From Flavobacterium foetidum (GTDB lineage Bacteria > Bacteroidota > Bacteroidia > Flavobacteriales > Flavobacteriaceae): a stretch of DNA of 64,000 nt. The notes under the pieces are model-generated. The model was given only the letters and a program-made list of their open reading frames with translations. It did no database searches and was not told the DNA's origin. The stretch spans positions 220,084-284,083 of the forward strand of contig NZ_SJTF01000006.1 in the NCBI RefSeq assembly GCF_004634245.1. Reading direction: 5' to 3'. The translations under genes and the position numbers were made by a program. Positions 9,006-17,933 of this stretch are shown here, in pieces; positions within the stretch are counted from its first letter, which is position 1, and every line of letters begins with the position of its first letter.

Positions 9006-9691
9006 TCGACGACGAATCGCCGGCGCATAAAGCCTTGATTTCGCACATCTCAAAATTCGACGAACTCGAACATTCCGGAAGCGCTTTTAATGGTATGGAA
9101 GCCATAAAACTTCTTAACGAGAATCAATACGATATTATTTTTCTGGACATCAATATGCCGGTCATTTCTGGCGTCGAGTTGATGGAGCTGCAACCTAATC
9201 GACCGCTTACGATTGTAACCACCGCTTATTCTGATTTTGCATTGTCGGCTTACCAAAACGATGCAATTGACTATCTTTTAAAACCGATTTCTCCTGATAA
9301 ATTTGCCAAAGCTGTAGAAAAAGCCAAAACGTATTTTTATGGAAACAGTCTGAGAAAAGAAAACAACAGCGACTCAAAAACTCTTTCTTATCGCATTAAC
9401 GGACAAAATGTTGACATGCCTCTTCAGGATATTATTTATATCGAAAGCCTTGGAAATTATATGAAACTCTACAGCGCCAAACTAAGTTTACCGCATATTA
9501 TTTACGGTTCGCTCTCGAGCATTTCTGCAGAAATTGACTGTAAAAATTTCGTTCAGGTGCATCGTTCTTTTATTGTTAATACTGCTAAAATCACATCGGT
9601 GAGGTTCAAGAATATAACAATGTGCAATGGTGAAATTATTCCTGTGGGAAGAAAGTATCAGATTTTGTTGGATAATCTTTTAATTAGATAA
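8978..9691 (+). CDS. LytTR family response regulator
   Basis: A 237-residue regulator. The receiver domain covers residues about 5-120 with the acidic pair Asp11-Asp12 and phospho-acceptor Asp57 in FLDINMPVISG. The LytTR DNA-binding domain covers about 135-237 (YIESLGNYMKLY, FVQVHRSFIVN). It overlaps the kinase gene by 28 bp in another frame. LytTR proteins bind paired direct repeats, which fits the spaced TGGCGT repeats upstream of the kinase, so the pair may regulate itself. Other targets are not visible here. Confidence 0.88.
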   Translation: MALTYRCLIIDDESPAHKALISHISKFDELEHSGSAFNGMEAIKLLNENQYDIIFLDINMPVISGVELMELQPNRPLTIVTTAYSDFALSAYQNDAIDYLLKPISPDKFAKAVEKAKTYFYGNSLRKENNSDSKTLSYRINGQNVDMPLQDIIYIESLGNYMKLYSAKLSLPHIIYGSLSSISAEIDCKNFVQVHRSFIVNTAKITSVRFKNITMCNGEIIPVGRKYQILLDNLLIR

Positions 9692-9742
9692 TTTGTCAAT
9701 TTGATAATTAGATAATTTTCTGAAAGCCAAAAACTTCAAGTA

Positions 9743-9949
9743 ATGTGTTATATGCCTAGAAATGCTGTTTTATTTCTAGATGCAAATAATAAAATAATTG
9801 CTTATCTAGAAATCTGTTTCGGTTGTGATAATTACAGGTCAAGCGACAAACGATTGAATATTGGAGAATATTGCAATACAAAATATAAAATGCTAAAATC
9901 TATATTCGAAAACAGCAGTATTAAATACGGCATTTCTATTGATGATTAA
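9743..9949 (+). pseudogene. probable C-terminal remnant of a larger Flavobacterium protein
   Basis: A 68-codon frame (MCYMPRNAVLFLDANNKIIAYLEICFGCDNY and on). From memory the pattern PRNAVLF...YLEICFxC...IGEYC...KYxML resembles the C-terminal part of a longer hypothetical family of Flavobacteria, so the N-terminal part seems lost. Only 50 bases separate it from the LytTR gene, leaving no room for the missing part. It could also be a genuine small gene. Confidence 0.4.
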
Positions 9950-10362
9950 CTCCTCTTTCTAAAATAAGCAATCGCCCCAGTAGACCACAAAGCCAGAAAA
10001 ATCAGAACAGGCTGAAAAAACAATCGTATCATGCGTGCTTGATCTGTATCTAATCCAAAGGCGGGTGTTTTGTTGAGGTATTGTGCAATATTTCCTGGGA
10101 AAACCAATACATAGAATACCGCCAGCGCAATACCAACTATTACTTGGTATCGGGTTAGAAACAACATTGCCAATCCGAGGGCTATTTCGACAACGCCTGA
10201 AAGCATTACCACCAAATCTTTATCCATAGGAATCCAGTCTGGGACTTGTGCCTGAAATTCGGCTCTCTGAAAAGTAAAATGTCCAAAAGCGGCTGTAATC
10301 ATAAATAGTCCCAAAAGTATGCGGACAAAATTCTGAATTCCTGATGTCTTAGTAGTTTCCAT
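9946..10362 (-). CDS. DoxX family membrane protein
   Basis: A 138-residue protein with four hydrophobic segments and the DoxX pattern LLGLFMITAAFGHF in the first helix, then ALGLAMLFL and YVLVFPGNIAQYL. DoxX-like proteins are small inner-membrane proteins linked to redox or respiratory functions, without one agreed reaction. Its stop overlaps the end of the convergent remnant at 9949 by four bases. A TAAATTTG box lies at 10385-10392, 22 bp before its ATG. Confidence 0.8.
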   Translation of the reverse strand: METTKTSGIQNFVRILLGLFMITAAFGHFTFQRAEFQAQVPDWIPMDKDLVVMLSGVVEIALGLAMLFLTRYQVIVGIALAVFYVLVFPGNIAQYLNKTPAFGLDTDQARMIRLFFQPVLIFLALWSTGAIAYFRKRS

Positions 10363-10384
10363 ACGTGTCTTGTTTGTTTCTATT

Positions 10385-10392
10385 CAAATTTA
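10385..10392 (-). promoter_or_regulatory. TAnnTTTG -7 box of the DoxX gene
   Basis: TAAATTTG on the minus strand ends 22 bp before the ATG at 10362. No clear -33 element is seen at the usual spacing. Confidence 0.4.
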
Positions 10393-10493
10393 CGATTTAT
10401 AACCAAGAATTATTTTCTAAAGTTTGCCCATAGCATTTATCTAATACCCACATCGTGATAACTTAATTTTAAACATTTATCTAATAAAACTCT

Positions 10494-10627
10494 AACCGTT
10501 GGGTGTAATATCTGCTAAAATCTGCGTGAAATCCTTTTGCTTGTAAATTTTTCACGCAGATTCAAACAGATTATTTATATCTAGTTGATTTAATAAAATT
10601 GAAAAAAATAATTTCACCCAACGGGTT
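10494..10627. repeat. nested inverted-repeat element (MITE-like)
   Basis: The outer arms AACCGTTGGGTG (10494-10505) and CACCCAACGGGTT (10615-10627) are inverted copies with one extra base. Inside lies a perfect 13-bp inverted pair AATCTGCGTGAAA (10519-10531) and its complement (10550-10562). The 134-bp element fills much of the gap between DoxX and the next gene. No ORF lies inside it. Confidence 0.5.
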
Positions 10628-10686
10628 AAAACGCTTATTTTATTTACTTTTAGCTCCAAAACCAATCCAAAATCACACTGCTTTTT

Positions 10687-11202
10687 ATGGACAATTTTAA
10701 AGGAATTTTATTCTTTGCCGCCATATTTACATTTCTAGTATCTCTTGCAATGACCGGAAGCCAATTGACATTTTACTTTAAAAATAAAGAGATGTTCGAT
10801 AATCCTAGACAATACAGCAAAGAATATGTGGTCATCGATTCGACTTTTACCGAAACGCAAGGCTCAAAAAATAAAAAAGTATTTTATTACGGCCTGTCTA
10901 AAAAATTTGACAATTATAAAACAGTATTCGACCTTAATGTTCCAGACGGCAGTGCGCTACTTGAAGATGAAATCATCGTTGAACCTGTCAAAGATCCTTT
11001 AAATGATACGATTGTTCATTATTATGCATGGGTAAACAAACAGAAACACATTGGCTACATTGCCAATTCTTATGAGCAATCTATACAAGAAAACTGGATT
11101 TTTTCTGACCGCATTTACAACATAAAACTCAACATCGGTTTTCTCGTTTTTTCACTTGTTATCTTTTTCTGGCTTAAAGTGTACAAGATTTTTCAGAAGT
11201 AA
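10687..11202 (+). CDS. unknown membrane protein with two membrane helices
   Basis: A 171-residue protein. It has an N-terminal membrane helix (about residues 7-30, GILFFAAIFTFLVSLAMTG), a polar central domain of roughly 110 residues and a C-terminal helix (IGFLVFSLVIFFWLKVY). The layout resembles DUF3592-type membrane proteins, but I cannot confirm the family. It appears monocistronic, downstream of the nested inverted repeat. Confidence 0.6.
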   Translation: MDNFKGILFFAAIFTFLVSLAMTGSQLTFYFKNKEMFDNPRQYSKEYVVIDSTFTETQGSKNKKVFYYGLSKKFDNYKTVFDLNVPDGSALLEDEIIVEPVKDPLNDTIVHYYAWVNKQKHIGYIANSYEQSIQENWIFSDRIYNIKLNIGFLVFSLVIFFWLKVYKIFQK

Positions 11203-11399
11203 TACAAATTTGTCTCACAAGATTATTTTCAAAATATCAAAAAAGCGTGCCTTAGCGCCTTAGTGTCAAAAACGTAAGCAAGCCAACCAACATCCTTTGT
11301 TAATTCTTTTCTTCAAAAAAAATATTTAGATGAATAACTTTTCTTACTTATTTATTTAAATTCGCACAATTCAGAACCACTAAGATTATTTTATAACTC

Positions 11400-11879
11400 A
11401 TGAGCATTTTTAGGTTTCTTAAACGATCAGATATAGAATGTCCGAGATGTCTTGGCAAAGGATTTGTTGACTTAGAAGACATCATTCGCTTAAAAAGACA
11501 ATTAAAATGGGTTCCGGCTCCTTGCGCTTACTGCAATGCAACAGGAAGAGTCGCAAAAGAAATGCTGGAAAAAGTCGCTGTAGACTGCATGTACCTCACT
11601 ATAGATTTACCCGAATCTATCATCGAAAAAATAAAAGACGGCGACCAAGAAACTATAGAAAAAGGCAAACTACGCGAACGTTTTATAGACAACCTCATAC
11701 AGTATGCAGAAGAGCATTATTTCGATAAAAACATGGATGCCGAAAGCATCGCAAATCTTTATTTAAGCACCGAAGAAGAAAACGCCGCTTTTTCTGTTAC
11801 CAAAGAAGAACTCATACAGTACGTTCAAGACGTAATCGAATTGAAATACGCTGAAATCGCCACAAAGAAAAATCCTTAG
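11400..11879 (+). CDS. small protein with DnaJ-like zinc-finger motifs
   Basis: A 159-residue soluble protein. The first 60 residues contain two CxxC motifs in the style of the DnaJ central zinc domain: CPRCLGKGFVD and CAYCNATGRV. Four cysteines could bind one zinc ion. The rest is acidic and predicted helical. No J domain is present, so it is not DnaJ itself. The function is unknown; protein-protein or nucleic-acid binding is possible. The ATG at 11400 is the first in frame. Confidence 0.65.
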   Translation: MSIFRFLKRSDIECPRCLGKGFVDLEDIIRLKRQLKWVPAPCAYCNATGRVAKEMLEKVAVDCMYLTIDLPESIIEKIKDGDQETIEKGKLRERFIDNLIQYAEEHYFDKNMDAESIANLYLSTEEENAAFSVTKEELIQYVQDVIELKYAEIATKKNP

Positions 11880-12116
11880 CATCTTAGCAAAAACCCGTAT
11901 AAATACGTATAGCTGCTATAATTTATAATGGTAATATTGTGGTTATGATTTTTATTTAGAATTTAGTTTATTCCGAAAGGATTTTATATTAAATGCTGTC
12001 ATATTTTTTTTGGAGAAATAATTGAGGTTTTAGTCTGTTGATTAAAATCTCTTTTTTTTTGGTTTTTTGCCGCTAAGGCGCTAGGGCACGAAGTTTTTTT
12101 TTTGTTATTAAGGCAC

Positions 12117-12151
12117 TAATAATTTTTAATTTTTAATTTTTAATTTTTAAT
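12117..12151. repeat. tandem 7-bp TAATTTT repeat
   Basis: About four to five consecutive copies of TAATTTT. A related inverted version lies near 33090-33118, next to the broken four-helix-bundle gene. Confidence 0.6.
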
Positions 12152-12250
12152 CGCAATTAAATCTACGACGCCAAACTTACAGCTTTAAAAAGCTGCTTTA
12201 TTGCAATCTATTTTTCGTCAAAAAACTTTCTAAAATCAAAATCCGAATAC

Positions 12251-12258
12251 TATTTTTG
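12251..12258 (+). promoter_or_regulatory. TAnnTTTG -7 box of the DUF3754 gene
   Basis: TATTTTTG precedes the ATG at 12298 by 39 bp and matches the Bacteroidota -7 consensus. No clear -33 element was found. Confidence 0.45.
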
Positions 12259-12297
12259 TGGTAGATAAATGCCTCAAAATAAAGTCAAAAAAACGAT

Positions 12298-13527
12298 ATG
12301 ACACGAGAAAATTATATTCCTTTCAACAAGGAATTCTTACTCGAGAAGCAATTAAATGCCTTTAGTGAAGACCCTCAGAAAATTGATAGTTTCAAGAAAT
12401 TATTCGACATAATCGAACATTATTATCATTATGAATCTTTTAACCTCAACCGAAGTCTAAAGCAGCATTATGCACTTTATGATCCTGATTTAAGCGAAAA
12501 AGAACGCGAAGGTTTTATCGGCAAAAGCGATTTCAGCGTATTCAAGAAAACATTGCTTACTGTTCTAGAACGTGGCAATTATTACCGAATCAGCGAAGAA
12601 ACTTTACAAGCGGCATTTGAAGAATCTGACTTGGTTGGTCTGGATCTTTCCATTGATTTTAATGCATTCAAAGACTACGAAATTTATGCTCGAGGCCACC
12701 ACAGGGCAAAAGAAAAAGTCAAAAAGTATTTTTTCTGGAAAAAAGAAGTAGAAATCGAATATTACGATCGTGTTTTGGTTTATCTGAACTATAGCGATGC
12801 AGATTATCTAGCGGCCAAGAAAGTCAAATTAGGAAAAATGCCGATTGATCCTGGTTCTATCGCTCTGAAAATATTCAAACGCGTTCCTAAAAATGATCTT
12901 GAAACGGTTTTCCCCAACGCGGTTCCTAAAATGTCTATAAAAGACAAAATGCTGCTTTGGATTCCGGGACTTTTTGGCGGTGTTTCGCTTTTAAGTGCGA
13001 AAGTAATTCCGGCTTTGATCAATATGTATGAGGCTTACCAAACCGGAGAAACAATCGATTTGTTGAACAGCAAAACGTCTTTAAATCAGGGATTAATTGC
13101 TTTAGGAATTTTGGCGGCGTACTGCTTTCGTCAGTATAACAATTTCATAAACAAGAAGATTCGTTACTCCAAAACGCTTTCAGACAGCTTGTATTTTAAG
13201 AATGTCGGAAACAACAGCGGTGCATTTTATTCTCTTTTAAATTCTTCTGAAGAAGAAGCCTTAAAAGAAACCATTCTGGCGTACACTTTTTTGCACGAAA
13301 GCGAAAAACCGCTGACCGCAGAAGAGCTTGACAACCGAATCGAATCTTGGTTTGAGCACAACTTAAATACTATTTTGGATTTTGATGTTCACGATGCTTT
13401 GCTAAAACTAAAAAGCACTGGACTGGGCATCGAAACGAACGGAAAATGGGAAGTTATTTCGCTAGAAGAAGCTTTGGTAAAAATTGACGAATTATGGGAT
13501 AATGTTTTTCAATACAATCAAGGATAA
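12298..13527 (+). CDS. TMEM143/DUF3754-like membrane protein
   Basis: A 409-residue protein. A long soluble N-terminal part carries the FNAFKDYEIYARGHHRAKEK region and the segment RVLVYLNY, typical of the DUF3754 (TMEM143) family. Two membrane segments follow at about residues 218-245 (MLLWIPGLFGGVSLLSAKVI) and 265-285. The C-terminal part (about 300-409) is soluble and contains the FYSLLNSSEEEALKETILAY motif. The family is shared with mitochondria and its function is not established. It stands 40 bp before the next small membrane gene and may be cotranscribed with it. Confidence 0.75.
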   Translation: MTRENYIPFNKEFLLEKQLNAFSEDPQKIDSFKKLFDIIEHYYHYESFNLNRSLKQHYALYDPDLSEKEREGFIGKSDFSVFKKTLLTVLERGNYYRISEETLQAAFEESDLVGLDLSIDFNAFKDYEIYARGHHRAKEKVKKYFFWKKEVEIEYYDRVLVYLNYSDADYLAAKKVKLGKMPIDPGSIALKIFKRVPKNDLETVFPNAVPKMSIKDKMLLWIPGLFGGVSLLSAKVIPALINMYEAYQTGETIDLLNSKTSLNQGLIALGILAAYCFRQYNNFINKKIRYSKTLSDSLYFKNVGNNSGAFYSLLNSSEEEALKETILAYTFLHESEKPLTAEELDNRIESWFEHNLNTILDFDVHDALLKLKSTGLGIETNGKWEVISLEEALVKIDELWDNVFQYNQG

Positions 13528-13567
13528 GACGATTGTATTCTTAATTTAAAAACTTTCACAAACTAAA

Positions 13568-13882
13568 ATGAATAACCTTAAACCACATTCGATAATCATT
13601 TTTATTTTGTTTTTATCGGGAATAATAATCTCGTGGCGTGCCGAAGGTTTCAGATTCAGCCCTAGTTATAGATGGATTTATGATATTGGAATAATTTTTA
13701 AATTGCTGATAATTCCATCCGCTCTGCTGTATTCTTTTATTGTTTTGATTTTTTACATAAAGAAAGACATCAACCTAAAAATAAAATACAAATGGGGATG
13801 GCTTGCTTTGGCACTTTCTCCGATTTTGTATTTTGCAACCGTAATCACTTTTGAGTTTATTAAAAATCATACTTCTTTTTAG
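13568..13882 (+). CDS. small three-helix membrane protein
   Basis: A 104-residue protein with three hydrophobic segments: residues about 8-24 (IIIFILFLSGIIISW), 38-64 and 78-96. I recognise no family. It follows the DUF3754 gene by 40 bp on the same strand. Codon use is like its neighbours, so it is probably a real gene. Confidence 0.55.
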   Translation: MNNLKPHSIIIFILFLSGIIISWRAEGFRFSPSYRWIYDIGIIFKLLIIPSALLYSFIVLIFYIKKDINLKIKYKWGWLALALSPILYFATVITFEFIKNHTSF

Positions 13883-13990
13883 TTTAATGGAAAAAACGCT
13901 TTTAAATCTATTGAAGTTATGAAAATGGATCTGAGCAAAAATTAAAGAAAATTCAGTAGATTTACTGCAAACTAACTAAAAACCAAAAAG

Positions 13991-14455
13991 ATGAAGACAC
14001 TAGAACAATGGTTTGCAGAGTATGCAGTAAGCCATCAAAACCCAAAAAATAAAGCGATACATTATATTTGCGTACCAGCAATTTATTTTTCGATTGTTGG
14101 ATTATTAATGAGCATTCCGAGCGGAATTATTGCCAATACACTAAAATTAAACGCTCCGATAATCGAAAACTGGGCTTTTATTACTCTGATTTTCGTCTTG
14201 ATTTTCTACATCCGATTATCACTTCCGATGGCTTTAAAGATTGCTGTCTTTTCGTTTGCCTGCCTTGTCGCCAATTACTACATCAGCCATTTTTTCCCCT
14301 TATGGATGTTTTCTATTGGAGTCTTTGTTATTGCTTGGATCGGACAGTTTTACGGCCATAACATCGAGGGCAAAAAACCTTCTTTCTTAAAAGACCTTCA
14401 GTTTTTATTGATTGGTCCTGCGTGGGTTGTCGAGAATTTGTTTTCGAAAAAATAG
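13991..14455 (+). CDS. Mpo1-like (DUF962) membrane protein
   Basis: A 154-residue protein. The N-terminus EQWFAEYAVSHQNPKNKAIH is the DUF962/Mpo1 signature, with conserved histidines and NPKN, followed by four or five hydrophobic segments and a C-terminal GHNIEGKKPSF motif with another histidine. The yeast relative Mpo1 is an iron-dependent dioxygenase in alpha-oxidation of 2-hydroxy fatty acids. The same reaction here is an inference from the family. Only six bases separate it from the methyltransferase gene that follows. Confidence 0.85.
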   Translation: MKTLEQWFAEYAVSHQNPKNKAIHYICVPAIYFSIVGLLMSIPSGIIANTLKLNAPIIENWAFITLIFVLIFYIRLSLPMALKIAVFSFACLVANYYISHFFPLWMFSIGVFVIAWIGQFYGHNIEGKKPSFLKDLQFLLIGPAWVVENLFSKK

Positions 14456-14461
14456 ACCGCC

Positions 14462-15334
14462 ATGAAAGCAGCAAAAACCAGCAGAACTGCGCAATATATG
14501 GCTTTCTTTAGAGCGTTAGAAACCAGACGCCGAACCAATAAGCCTTTATTTTCGGATCCGTATGCGATACATTTTTTAGATTCTAAATTAAGACTTGCCG
14601 TCCGTTTGTCTAAATATCCTATAGCCTCGAAATACATCAGCAAGATTATACAAAAAAAGATTCCAGGTGCCTTTTCTTCGGGAGTGGCCAGAACAAAATA
14701 CATCGACCAACAGCTTGATGCCGCCATTGCAGACGGAGTCAAACAAGTGATTATTTTAGGCGCTGGTTTTGATACCAGAGCAATACGGCTCGATTTTTTA
14801 AAATCGGTTCCGGTAATCGAAGTAGATCATCCCAATACTTCCGATTATAAAATGGAAACGTACAATAACCGAATTGGCTGGATGCCCGAAAATGTACGTT
14901 TCCTACAAATTGATTTCAATAAACAAAATCTCGATCAGCTGGCGGTCAAACATAATCTTGATTTTTCTAAACAAACTGCCATATTGTGGGAAGGCGTAAC
15001 AAATTATCTAACTGATGAAGCGGTAAAAAACACCTTTTTGTTCATTTCCAAGTTTGCTTCTGGCAGCTATGTGATTTTTACGTATGTACACCGCAAAATT
15101 CTTCATAATCCCGAAGCTTTTTTAGGCGGTAAAAAACTATTGCAAGACTTGATAAAACTAGAAGAAAAATGGACTTTTGGTTTTACGCCCGAAGAGCTTC
15201 CTGAGTACTTAAATCAATTTGACATTAGCTTAAAAGAAGATTTGGGTGCAGCTGAATATCGTGAAAAATTCCTTCCCGAAAGAGCTGAAAAGGGTTATGA
15301 GTTTTACAGAACGGCAGTTGGAATAAAAAAATAA
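14462..15334 (+). CDS. class I SAM-dependent methyltransferase, leucine carboxyl methyltransferase family
   Basis: A 290-residue protein of the LCMT/PPM1-like methyltransferase family. It shows the N-terminal RTKYIDQQLDAAI, the SAM-binding LGAGFDTRAIRLDF (about residues 99-112), the acidic EVDHPNT and the later IDFNKQNLDQL and LWEGVTNYL motifs. Bacterial members methylate carboxyl or hydroxyl groups of small molecules, and the substrate is unknown. The gene starts six bases after the Mpo1-like gene, so both are likely translated from one mRNA. Confidence 0.85.
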   Translation: MKAAKTSRTAQYMAFFRALETRRRTNKPLFSDPYAIHFLDSKLRLAVRLSKYPIASKYISKIIQKKIPGAFSSGVARTKYIDQQLDAAIADGVKQVIILGAGFDTRAIRLDFLKSVPVIEVDHPNTSDYKMETYNNRIGWMPENVRFLQIDFNKQNLDQLAVKHNLDFSKQTAILWEGVTNYLTDEAVKNTFLFISKFASGSYVIFTYVHRKILHNPEAFLGGKKLLQDLIKLEEKWTFGFTPEELPEYLNQFDISLKEDLGAAEYREKFLPERAEKGYEFYRTAVGIKK

Positions 15335-15373
15335 CTCTAGCCTATTTATTGCCTAATTTAATACGAAGAAGTT

Positions 15374-16120
15374 ATGAAATTAGATTTTAACGGAATAAAA
15401 ATTGAGAATTTTGATATTTTTACCTACCGCAGGATTCGTCGTGCAATTGGGTATCTGGGCATAAGTCTGCCTGTGTTTCTGGTTATTTTGTCTTTAGTGC
15501 CTTTTTTTAAAACTCAGATACAGCCTTCAATCAGCGATTATTATTATACAAATCTGCGGGATATTTTTACAGGGACTTTGTGTGCTGTTGGTTTATTCTT
15601 AATTCGGTACAAAGGTCAAGGAAATGTTTCTATCTGGAAAAATGATAATCTGCTTACCAACATTGCTGGAATCATGGCTATTGGCGTTGCTCTAGTGCCC
15701 ACCAATCCCAGCGATTTTTCGCAAAAAATCTATACCGTTATTCCGCTTACCGCACAATGGTTGGGCTGGCTTCATTACGGTTTTGCGGCAGTGCTATTTT
15801 TACTATTGGCGTTGCTTGCCATTAATGTTTTTACCATTGGTCAGGAAAATGAAACCCGCGAACCCAAAAGCATTTTAAACGAAAACAACATTTACAGAAC
15901 TTGCGGCTATACTATTTTGGTCGCTGTAATTATGGTTCCCGTTGCGGCAGGCTTAAAGCTTTTTCCTTATTCTACTTTGGTTTTTGAAGCAGTCGCCCTT
16001 TTTGCATTTGGAACGGCTTGGTTGATAAAAGGACGCGCTTTGGGCGATCAAGGCGAAATCGGCAGAAAACTGTATCAGGAAAATAATCCGGTTGCTACAG
16101 AAAAGGTTTTTGAGGAGTAA
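15374..16120 (+). CDS. unknown multi-pass membrane protein (DUF998-like)
   Basis: A 248-residue protein with about six hydrophobic segments (for example IGYLGISLPVFLVILSLVPF, DIFTGTLCAVGLFLIRY, LHYGFAAVLFLLLALLAINV). Between helices 1 and 2 lies QPSISDYYYTNLRDIFTG, a conserved-looking loop. The layout resembles DUF998-type proteins. No reaction is known. It is 39 bp after the methyltransferase on the same strand and may end that transcript. Confidence 0.6.
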   Translation: MKLDFNGIKIENFDIFTYRRIRRAIGYLGISLPVFLVILSLVPFFKTQIQPSISDYYYTNLRDIFTGTLCAVGLFLIRYKGQGNVSIWKNDNLLTNIAGIMAIGVALVPTNPSDFSQKIYTVIPLTAQWLGWLHYGFAAVLFLLLALLAINVFTIGQENETREPKSILNENNIYRTCGYTILVAVIMVPVAAGLKLFPYSTLVFEAVALFAFGTAWLIKGRALGDQGEIGRKLYQENNPVATEKVFEE

Positions 16121-16198
16121 TGTACTGAATTTGAATGGCATATCATTTGAATATGATGCTGGCGATTGACATTTTTACTAATTCAAAAACTAAATATT

Positions 16199-16879
16199 AT
16201 GAAAGTAACTTATTACGGCCATTCGTGTTTTTCTGTTTATGCCAACGGAAAAAATCTTCTTTTTGACCCTTTTATCTCGGAAAACCAATTGGCGAAACAT
16301 ATTAATATTGACGAAATAAAAGCCGATTATATTTTTATTTCGCATGCCCATTATGATCATATTCTTGATGTTGAAAGAATTGCAAAAAATACCGGAGCTA
16401 AGGTTTTGGGTAATTTTGAAATCTACAATTGGCTGCTAAAAAAAGGAATCGAAAATGCGCATCCTATAAATCCTGGCGGAAAATTCAGTTTTGATTTCGG
16501 AACCGTAAAGTGCGTGATTGCACAGCATCCGAGCAGTTTTAGCGACGGCAGTTACGGCGGCATTGCCAGCGGTTTTGTACTGACGACTCCAGACGGTAAT
16601 TTTTATTACAGCGGCGATACTGCCTTAACGCTGGATATGAAACTTATACCGAAATTCACCAAAATTGATTTTGCGGTTTTCCCGATTGGCGACGGCTTAA
16701 CAATGGGAATAGAAGAAGCGATTGAAGCTTCTAAACTCGTTGAGGTCACTAAAATACTGGGAGTTCACTACGATACTTTTGGTTTTATCGTAATGGATCA
16801 TCAAAAAGCTTTTGATGATTTTAAAGATGCCAATTTAGCATTGTTTCTTCCAAAAATTGGAGAAACCATCGAAATCTGA
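16199..16879 (+). CDS. UPF0173 metal-dependent hydrolase (metallo-beta-lactamase fold)
   Basis: A 226-residue metallo-beta-lactamase-fold hydrolase of the UPF0173 family. It has HSCFSVYANGKNLLFDPFI at the N-terminus, the metal motif SHAHYDHILD (HxHxDH), a later His in AQHPSS, Asp in YSGDTAL and a final GVHYDTFG. The natural substrate is not established. The frame extends to a TTG at 16166, but the ATG at 16199 (MKVTYYGHSC) fits the family start. It has no close partner on either side. Confidence 0.85.
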   Translation: MKVTYYGHSCFSVYANGKNLLFDPFISENQLAKHINIDEIKADYIFISHAHYDHILDVERIAKNTGAKVLGNFEIYNWLLKKGIENAHPINPGGKFSFDFGTVKCVIAQHPSSFSDGSYGGIASGFVLTTPDGNFYYSGDTALTLDMKLIPKFTKIDFAVFPIGDGLTMGIEEAIEASKLVEVTKILGVHYDTFGFIVMDHQKAFDDFKDANLALFLPKIGETIEI

Positions 16880-17054
16880 TTCTCTAAATATCGCTAAATA
16901 TTTTCTGTTTTAGCGAAATAAAAACAGCTTAAAAATAACGGTGCATTGATTTATAATGCAATTCTCCAAAGGCATTAAAATTGTTCTTCATTTCTCAGTA
17001 ATAAACCAAAAGCATCAAAACGAGAAGTCTAGATGTTATAAAAAATTATTAATT

Positions 17055-17912
17055 ATGAGCACAAAAAAAAACAATGCTTCAAATTCGGAAACAGAATTTG
17101 CAGACCTTCCGGGACGAAAAATCGCCTACCGAAGTATCGGATCCGGTGATCCCATTATTCTAGTAAACCGTTTTAGGGGAACGATAGACACTTGGGACCC
17201 TCTGTTTTTAGACCAGCTAGCCGAAAAACACAGAGTCATTACTTTTGATTATTCGGGTATCGGATATTCTACGGGAAAACTGCCGACAGATGTCACAGAG
17301 GTTGCAAAAGACATTAAGGATCTGGCGGGTTTTCTGAAAATACAAAAAACAGCATTAATCGGCTGGTCGTACGGTGGTTTGGTCACTCAGGCCGCGACCT
17401 TATTGTTTCCCGAACTGGTTACTCAAACCGTTCTACTCGGAACAGGGCCTCCAGGAAAAAGAATTGTACCGCTGGAACAGGCTTTTCTAGATGTTGCCCT
17501 TAAACCAATAAATGATTTTGAAGATGAAATTGTTTTATTCTTTGAACCTTTATCTCAAGACAGCAAAATACAGGCAAAAGCTTCTCATGATCGCATTCAT
17601 AAAAGATTGGATGTTTCTAAAATCCCTTCGACTATGGATGTTTTTCAGCTGTATTTTCAAGGCGGTGACGGAATGAGCGAAGACAAAAACAACTTTAAGG
17701 AACAGCTAAAAGCAATTAAAACACCAATTTTGGTTATTTCGGGAGATCATGATATTAGTTTTGCAATAGAAAATTGGTATCCCTTGACGAGAGAGCTGCC
17801 GACGACTCAATTTATCGTTTTGCCGCAAACAGGACATGCACCGCATCATCAGCATGTAGATTTGGTTACTGACTATATTAAAAGCTTTCTAGAAAAGACC
17901 AAACAACCTTAG
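17055..17912 (+). CDS. alpha/beta hydrolase
   Basis: A 285-residue alpha/beta hydrolase. The nucleophile elbow is GWSYGG, a likely acid is in ISGDHDISF, and the general base His is in QTGHAPHHQH. The oxyanion region reads VNRFRGTIDTWDP where HGxPG-type motifs usually stand. The family covers esterases, haloperoxidases and similar enzymes, and the substrate cannot be read off. The open frame runs back to 16956, but the ATG at 17055 (MSTKKNNASNSETEFADLPG) gives the normal length. A structured element begins 22 bp after its stop. Confidence 0.82.
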   Translation: MSTKKNNASNSETEFADLPGRKIAYRSIGSGDPIILVNRFRGTIDTWDPLFLDQLAEKHRVITFDYSGIGYSTGKLPTDVTEVAKDIKDLAGFLKIQKTALIGWSYGGLVTQAATLLFPELVTQTVLLGTGPPGKRIVPLEQAFLDVALKPINDFEDEIVLFFEPLSQDSKIQAKASHDRIHKRLDVSKIPSTMDVFQLYFQGGDGMSEDKNNFKEQLKAIKTPILVISGDHDISFAIENWYPLTRELPTTQFIVLPQTGHAPHHQHVDLVTDYIKSFLEKTKQP

Positions 17913-17933
17913 CCTTCTTATGAAAACTAGTCC

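Larger units (their letters stand above)
11880..12297. other. intergenic region with simple repeats
   Basis: A 418-base gap. It contains CGTATAAATACGTATAGCTG (inverted relative of 7402-7422), a stretch reading GCCGCTAAGGCGCTAGGGC, a 7-bp tandem repeat of TAATTTT at about 12117-12151, and a promoter box at 12251-12258. No gene-length ORF is seen. Confidence 0.55.
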
